64,000 nucleotides of DNA, taken from positions 1-64,000 of the forward strand of contig PDHQ01000041.1 of assembly GCA_003339415.1 (NCBI GenBank), read 5' to 3'. The notes under the pieces were generated by a model. The model ran no database searches and had not been told where the DNA came from. It was given only the letters and a program-made list of their open reading frames with translations. The stretch's first letter is position 1. Each line of letters begins with the position of its first letter. This stretch comes from Ophiocordyceps camponoti-saundersi (nom. inval.). Taxonomy: Eukaryota; Ascomycota; Sordariomycetes; Hypocreales; Ophiocordycipitaceae. Below, piece after piece: positions 57,869-64,000 of this stretch. The position numbers were made by a program, and so were the translations under genes.

Positions 57869-60800
57869 ATGAAGAACGCCGCACATACTCGGCAGAGATC
57901 TGCCAGCCATGGCTCCCTCAACAGTGCCTACAAAGACTCTTGCAGAGCTCATGGCCGTCTCGCCGCGGGCACCCCGTCGAATGTGAAGCCTTCTTCGTCG
58001 CGAAGGCCTCTTCGCAGCGTCAACGAGAACGCGGCACTCCTCCGCTCCCCGGGTCCGCTAGAGAGCATGCTTAAGAAAACGACGGAAACGGGAGACATTG
58101 GCGTCTTCACCATCAGGGCCAGCATTCTTCCGCCCGCACGCCAACGGTCACGGTCCCATGTCGCCGATGCCGGCCCTTTCCCCGGGCCGCCGGTCAGAAT
58201 GCCCGATGACGGCCGTGGCCAGGACGAGCAGCGGTGTTTCCGCTCGTATCGGGACACTACTTCGGAGATCATTTCATTGTACGGGTCGGATAATAACAAC
58301 CAGTATTGGCTGTCGTCGACTTCTCCCACTGCCGATGACGGCCACCGATCCTATTCATTGACTACGTGCAGTTCTCACCGGATCCCCTCTCAAAAGTCAT
58401 CTGGCACGCTTCAGAGTCAGTCGAGCGGCGGCTACGGCAGCCTGGGCCGTTCTCGATCTCCCTTCCCCTATCCGACCCGACTGAAGCGTCCGGGGATCCG
58501 CACCCCCTCGCAAGCCCTGGCCGACAACGGGAGCATCGACTATGGCAGGACGGGTGAGCTTAATCGGGTCTCTCAGGTGAGCATGGTAAAGCTCTTTGAT
58601 TGGAGTATGCGAGCTCATGGCCTCGGTAGAGAGCGGCGTACGGGGCCAACAAGCACGCTTACGGTCCAAGGCGTCCTCCTCCTCTGTCACTACGTGCTGA
58701 AGCCAACCGATCGACGGCCTCGCTGCCGTCGAGGGCATCCCCGAGCCCATATCACCTCGGGCCAGGTCACATACGCTCGCCGAGCTCGTCCATGTCAGGC
58801 ATATCACGGCCATACGACCGCAATCGGGGCAGCTCGGTCGATCACAGCCCCCGGTCGGCCAGCTTGACTTCAATTGTCGAGATGTACCAGCGGCCGGCGA
58901 CGGCCAGTAGCGGCGTTGCCGCTCTCCGTCCTGGATGCTCCTTTTACTACGACTACACCGAGGAGTTTGAGAAGCCGGCTCCGTTGGCCCCGAGGACGGA
59001 GTCGCAAGCGCCCCTATGTCCCGTTCCCCAGAGAGCCGGTGACGGCAATCGTCACATGGTGTTGAGAGAAGACTCACAGGCTCGTCTGGACGCCATCTCA
59101 TCCGGTCGAGGAAGAGGGCATGTAGCGGTTACGCGGACTGACCGAGGTACGTCATCTGTCCTTATATCTGCTGGATGTCGCTGAGGCATGATATCAATAG
59201 CTTTACCGACTCCTGCCGACGAGCCGGGGGCTGATGCAAATCATGAGAATAATCTCAGACACCTTGATGGCAGCATGGACAGCGGCCTGGTTGGCTCTAG
59301 CCGACCTGAGGGTGCGGCTGCCACTGGCAACGGCCCGGCCGTGTCCGCTGTGAAAGACCTGGCCAGAGAAACGCGCGTGACCGACGATGACTCCCCGACC
59401 ATTCAGCCGGCGTTCGAACGTGTGCAAGACGAGGCAAAACTTGTACCAGGACGTGGAGCATGGCTTCTTCCCAAACCATTTGCGGCTGAAGCAGATTTCC
59501 CACAAGACAAGCGGTCCAGCCTGATCAAGCCGCGAAATACGTTGGATCCAGCGCTTTCCGAATTTGCCTCTTTGTTCTCCTCTTTTGATCGTTTGGCGAA
59601 GAGTCCGTTCTCACATGGCGATGGAGAGACTGCGACTGCCCGTATCGTTTACTGCCCTCCATCCAAGATCGACTTGGACAATGACGACGTCGAAGGTGAT
59701 GACCAGGGCGACTGTGACGAGGGCGAGAAGAATGAGGAAGACGATCAGATCAGGCTTGGAATTTTCCCAAATCGCCTTCGTAGTCGGCCATCACTTCAAC
59801 TGTTTAATGAGCTCGCGGCAGAAGACCAGGCACGGAAACGACGGCACCGCCGCAACGGCGCCGCCCTGCGAATCAACACGGCTGGACTGGGCGACGTGGG
59901 TGGAAGCCGGCAGCAGCTGTCTCCACCCAAGGAAGAGCTTACGATCATCTGTCCTGAGCCAATCTCACCCGCCCGTCAGCTGAAGGTGACGAAGAGCGTC
60001 CCTCAGCTCATGAAGGCGTTGCCTCCGCTGCCCGGAGAGGCTTGCGAGACTTTGGGCCGAGACGGAACAGATATTCACGTCTTGAGGAAGCAATCCAAGG
60101 ACTCTCACGTCGGCGGCAGCCTTTCGGACGAGGCGTGCATACCCTCGTCATGGAACGCGCCAGAGATGAGCCCGCCGCCGAAGCTTAGGCTCCGGATCAA
60201 TTCTTTGTCCTCACCGGGTGCCGTGTCGAACGTGAAGACGGCATTTGGCAGCGGCGACAGGGAAGGGCAATGGAACAGCAACACAGTGGCGAAGCCGAAG
60301 CTGAAGCTCAAGGTATCCCGCAGTCGGCTTGGGCAGGCAAATCGGCTCAAACAGTGCAATTCGCTGGCGGATTTGGCCGTCCGACGCCAAGAGACGGAGA
60401 CAGAGACGGAGCCGGAGCCAAAGCAAGTGCCGGAGCCAGAGGGTGAGGCAGAGGCAGGTGGCAGACGTATCTCGTTGGCGGGCTGGGAGAGTCGAGAGGG
60501 AGACTCGTCGGGATCAGACCAGTTCAACATAGCTTACCCGCCATGCGCCGACAAGTCGGAGCTACTGCAGCGGAGAAGCAGCTTGCCAAGCAAGGATGCG
60601 GCGCCCAGCTTTACATGGGAGGTTGAGCGAAGAGGACTACGTCAGAAGCTGTCCATGTTCAGGCTCCGGCTCACGGGGGGTTCGACGAAGGAATCCGAAG
60701 ACTGCAAAACGACGACGGATGCGGCGGTATTGGTGGCGGGCGACGGCAGCGACCAGGCAAGAGGTCGAGCAATATCGTCGACAAGGTCAGACAGGGTGGG

Positions 60801-60894
60801 AGGCCGAGTGAGGCGATGGGCTAGCGACGCGAAACAGGCCGTTCGGCTGTACGTCAGGAGAAGATTGGATCGATCGTCGCGATTGAGCGGCTGA
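57869..60894 (+). CDS. Large Ser/Arg-rich, probably disordered protein (972 residues) of unknown role
   Basis: Three exons (57869-58576, 58630-59146, 59201-60894) give 972 residues; all junctions keep frame (GTGAGC...TAG, phase 0; GTACGT...TAG, phase 1). Most of the chain is Ser-, Pro- and Arg-rich low complexity. Short, better ordered words stand out: IGVFTIRASILPPARQRSR, DTTSEIISLYGSDNNNQYW, RLKRPGIRTPSQALADNGSIDYGR in exon 1, VEMYQRP in exon 2, and repeated PKLRLRINSLSS and PKLKLKVSRSRLGQANRLKQ blocks in exon 3. The C-terminus is strongly basic (RLYVRRRLDRSSRLSG). The blocks look like linear docking or phosphorylation motifs. No enzyme domain is seen and I do not recognise the family. The ATG at 57869 is preferred; an open frame continues upstream. 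Confidence 0.75.
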
Positions 60895-62282
60895 TTGGAT
60901 GGGCCATTGCTTTTGAACAAGGGGACTCTGGCCGGCTAGAGGTGGGTAGATAGCGAGGGCTCGAGAGCAGCAGCAGTAAGGTTGGGAGAGGAGGAGGTTG
61001 TCTAATGGGAGAGAGTATGTATTCGCAATGCATCCCGACGGCGTCTGGTGATGGCTGCTGAGACGTGTCAGCAAACGGTACTCCGCCTCGCTCGGACGGT
61101 GTCCGGATATGAGATGACGATGACTCTGTGATATCCATGGAAGAGTAGGTTTTGGAAGGGAAAAGGAAAGGGGATGTCGGAATAGGGGGGGACTGACGTA
61201 TGCTGCATGCGTGTGTTGTAGGGGTACAATGAAGACATGTAGTCGGCCATGTGGAAACGGGCGGGGGGATACAATTGCGACCCCACCGTTCTTGTACCCC
61301 CACTTTGTTCGGGCCGAGGCCGATAGAGAGGAGATGATGGCCGGCGACGATCCATGGTAAGTGGGATGGAGCTAGTGGCTACTGCTGCTAGTACCTCATC
61401 CACACGCCTACGACCACCTGCGGTCTAGGTACCTCTGTAGGGGGCACGGAGGAGATGATATCTACAGACCTCGTCAACATTTTTGAAAGGAGCTCGGAGA
61501 AGGACACAAAGAAGGCAAACATGAATGAATGTTGCATTAATATTTAGCTACTGACTATATATATATAAGAAGGTTCCCCTATTATCTATATATATACAAC
61601 GGGTACTCCTCGTAAAGAAGACGTAAACACCTTCATGAGACAGTTGCTATAAATACCCGGCCTCGTGTTTGATGCTTACCTACCTACTTATCCGTATCTA
61701 CCTCTATGAGACGGAGAAAGATGGTGATGATTGCGGAGTTTCATTACCTTTTACATCCATCTAATCCATGTATTGGTCATCGTACAAATATCTCTCTCCC
61801 TCTCTCTCTCTCTATCTCTTCCCACCCCCCCTTTCCCTTCCTCCCTACCTATCCAATACCTACTCACCTACCAAGCTAGGAGTAGTTTGACGACGGGAGA
61901 GAAAAGGAAAGAAAGAAAGAAACAGGCCCGACAAATTGAAAAATAGAAACGGGACGCCCCTCTCTCTCGGCTGGCCGCTCAGGTAGGGAGTTACGCCGGG
62001 CGCTAAGCTTTTTGTTAGCCGCTTGGCGGGCCTTTTGAGGTCGGCTGCTAGCTGCCTAGTCTGTCCGGTGCCGTACCCACTATCTACCGACTTTCCTCCG
62101 TCATTGGAACACCGCGAGAACGAGATTGTTTTCCTTCTCCTCTTCCGCCTTCTCCTTTTTTCTTGCTCCCTCTTTGCTGTTTGCATTTCGACTCTCCTCA
62201 TCTCCCTCCTTGACGATACTCTCCTTTGCAAATCCGCTGCTATGTGAAGCGAAGCGACTTGCGGGATCTGATTTCTTTCTGA
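60895..62282. other. Intergenic region between the Ser-rich gene and the F-box gene
   Basis: No gene is seen in 1.39 kb. TATATATATA strings lie near 61556-61566 and 61590-61600, a CT microsatellite near 61790-61818, and CT-rich sequence up to the next start. Confidence 0.5.
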
Positions 62283-64000
62283 ATGGCGTCCGCTGCGGCT
62301 CGACGCCGCTCCAGTGGGAAAAAGAGCCGCCTTACGCCCTTTGAGCGACTCCCTGAAGAGATCATTGAGCAGTTAGACATCCCTATTCATTGCTGTGTCC
62401 TGAATTCCCAGCGGTGAAAATCGACAAATTGACTGAAAAGAAACTTAGAATCCTGCTAGCTACGGATCCAAACGGCTTTGCGTCTCTTGTCCTCATCAAC
62501 TCCAAGTGGCGAGCCGTCTCGCAGAGGTCGCACCTCTATCTGCACCACCTCGAGCGCTGTCCATCACATGGATCGAGCCGTCATGACGACCTGTCCCGAT
62601 TACGACGCCTCTTCGCTCGCCAGGTTAAGCGCAATCTGTTCGATGCCTACTTGCGGCCTAGTTGCACCGTCGTCAAGCTGGTCTCCAACTCTATCAGCTC
62701 CTCGTCATGTCCCGGCGGCGAGGGAATGCAGTTCGCCCCCTCCCTCAGGGGCCACCACCTCCTCGCCTACAATTCGTCGAGGATTTACCTCATCGACGTT
62801 CGCGGGCCTGAACTTCAAGTCCGGAGGGAGCTCAAGATTCTGCGCCGTCCAGCCTCGGCCTGCGTCACCGACGACGCCACCCTCCTTGCAGTTTTGTCCA
62901 CCGAGATTCAGATCGATCTCTACGACCTACGGCGAGTTCCTCCGCGGCGCAAGCAATCTCTGCTCCTCGACAATTGTCCTCGCACCATAGCTCTTTCCTC
63001 TTGCGGCTCCGTTCTCGTCGCTGCCTACGCTGGCGGCATTGAGGTCTCTTCCCTCGATCCGGGCGCTCTGCCAACCGATAGAAGGGCCGTCAAGTGTGAC
63101 GCCGTTGACGCCCTGACATTCTCTCTTGACGGAACCCAGATTCTTGGCACGACGACCCATTCACCCTTCCCCAGCACCGTTGTCCTCACAGCGCCCTACT
63201 ACGACCCCGGCAGTCGACTGATGGATAGCAACCTCAGCGCCATGTGGACCACGTCCATCCTATTCCCCAATACGAGCCGAGACTGCAGTCACGCCATCCT
63301 TCTACCGCGTGATGGCGACCACGGAGAGGCCGAGTGGACTTTCACCTACGATCGCAGCTTCGAAACCTTCCGTGCTGTTCGGCTCGACGACCTTCGCAAT
63401 GGTACCACTTATTTCACCGGACCCATTCCGAAGCCAGCCTCGCAGCACAAGCTTCTGCCGTGTACGCTACCGTCGTCGACCCTGGGCGGTGATCTGGTCG
63501 CGGCTGGCTTCCGGGGGAGCGAGGTTTGGGTCTACGGACTGGCCGCAGACCTGGACTCTGTTCCCGAGCCGGGAGCCGCCCACGACGGTCCGTTCAACAA
63601 CGCCGGATCGGGCCGACATGGCGGTCCCTCCCGGCACGCGTCCGTCAGGGGCCGGGATGGTGAGGGCGAGACGGTGCCGCAGTGGCAGCTGCTGTGCGAC
63701 AAGCTCAGGAACAACTTCGTGGCCGGCCGTAAACTCGCCGAACTCGCCGGCGTGAGCAATGTCAAATGGGTTGGCGACTTTGGCGACACCACGTCCCGGG
63801 AGCGGCTGGTAGTTACCGCTCGGGGTGTCTCGGGGCCGAGGCTAGTCACCGACGACGAGGACGTTGACTTCATGGACGGCGGTCGCATCGCCTTGTTCGA
63901 CTTTGAACACGGCCTGACCGACGGACAGACGAAGGAGATTGTCATCGAGGTCGGCACTGACGAGGCCGAGGCGTTGGAGGAGGAGAAGCGCGACATGACG
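62283..64000 (+). CDS. F-box protein with propeller-like C-terminal region, cut by the window end
   Basis: Exon 1 (62283-62371) and exon 2 (from 62449) are joined across a GTTAGA...TAG intron and stay open to the last base, giving 547 codons so far. The N-terminus is basic. An F-box follows: FERLPEEIIEQILLATDPNGFASLVLINSKWRAVS is split by the intron after EQ. The rest has recurring beta-strand words typical of a propeller (LLAYNSSRIYLID, LLAVLSTEIQIDLYDL, TIALSSCGSVLVAAYAGGIEVSSL) and a late block MDGGRIALFDFEHG. F-box proteins recruit targets to SCF ubiquitin ligases; the target is unknown. The 3' end and stop lie outside the window. Confidence 0.84.

Noticed and set aside
1..64000. CRISPR array, bacterial operators or riboswitches
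   Set aside because: Intron-bearing eukaryotic genes throughout; no repeat-spacer structure and no riboswitch fold noticed.

Overview
The window looks like a filamentous ascomycete chromosome segment, probably an insect-associated member of the Hypocreales. The support is short GT-AG introns in compact genes, Pezizomycotina-type housekeeping proteins, a block showing repeat-induced point mutation (RIP), and a tandem family of secreted proteins resembling the A chain of heat-labile enterotoxin, which is typical of entomopathogenic Hypocreales. The lineage is inference; no marker gene fixes the species.

Layout. Positions 1-10745 are an extremely AT-rich, gene-dead block almost without CpA/TpG. 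It contains the relic of a Ty3/gypsy chromovirus (reverse transcriptase, RNase H, integrase and chromodomain traces, about 2.4-6.3 kb). The block ends abruptly at about 10.75 kb and normal composition follows. From 12.5 to 33.8 kb the genes are housekeeping: glycerol-3-phosphatase, pyroglutamyl peptidase, a small Cys-containing protein, a KLHDC4/Kel3-like kelch protein, TGS1 cap hypermethylase, a GRASP Golgi protein, OST2/DAD1, a TMEM14 protein, Cmc2, prefoldin 2, the CCAAT-binding subunit HapC/NF-YB, Pol I factor RRN3 and a bZIP regulator. Several pairs are divergent and share short promoters.

From 33.8 to 45.0 kb six paralogous secreted enterotoxin-A-like genes (called T1 to T6 here) lie head to tail on the minus strand. 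Each has a signal peptide, a GG-x-W-S-Q-I core in exon 1, one phase-1 intron at the same place, and a short second exon with a new R-T-R-L-A-S-G-I-like module. The canonical catalytic residues of ADP-ribosylating toxins are not recognisable in most copies. Two copies end exactly in a CaaX-like tetrapeptide, and T2 carries a second, degenerate toxin-like domain plus a membrane segment. This cluster is the most interesting part of the window.

From 46.1 to 64.0 kb the content is again conserved cell biology: Dopey/Dop1 and Mon1 (divergent, both endosome/Golgi/vacuole trafficking), a short Ser/Pro-rich protein, a 972-residue Ser-rich unknown protein, and the 5' part of an F-box/propeller-like gene cut by the window end. 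Coding models were built by eye from splice signals, reading phase and family similarity. All multi-exon models given with exact exon coordinates were checked to keep frame.
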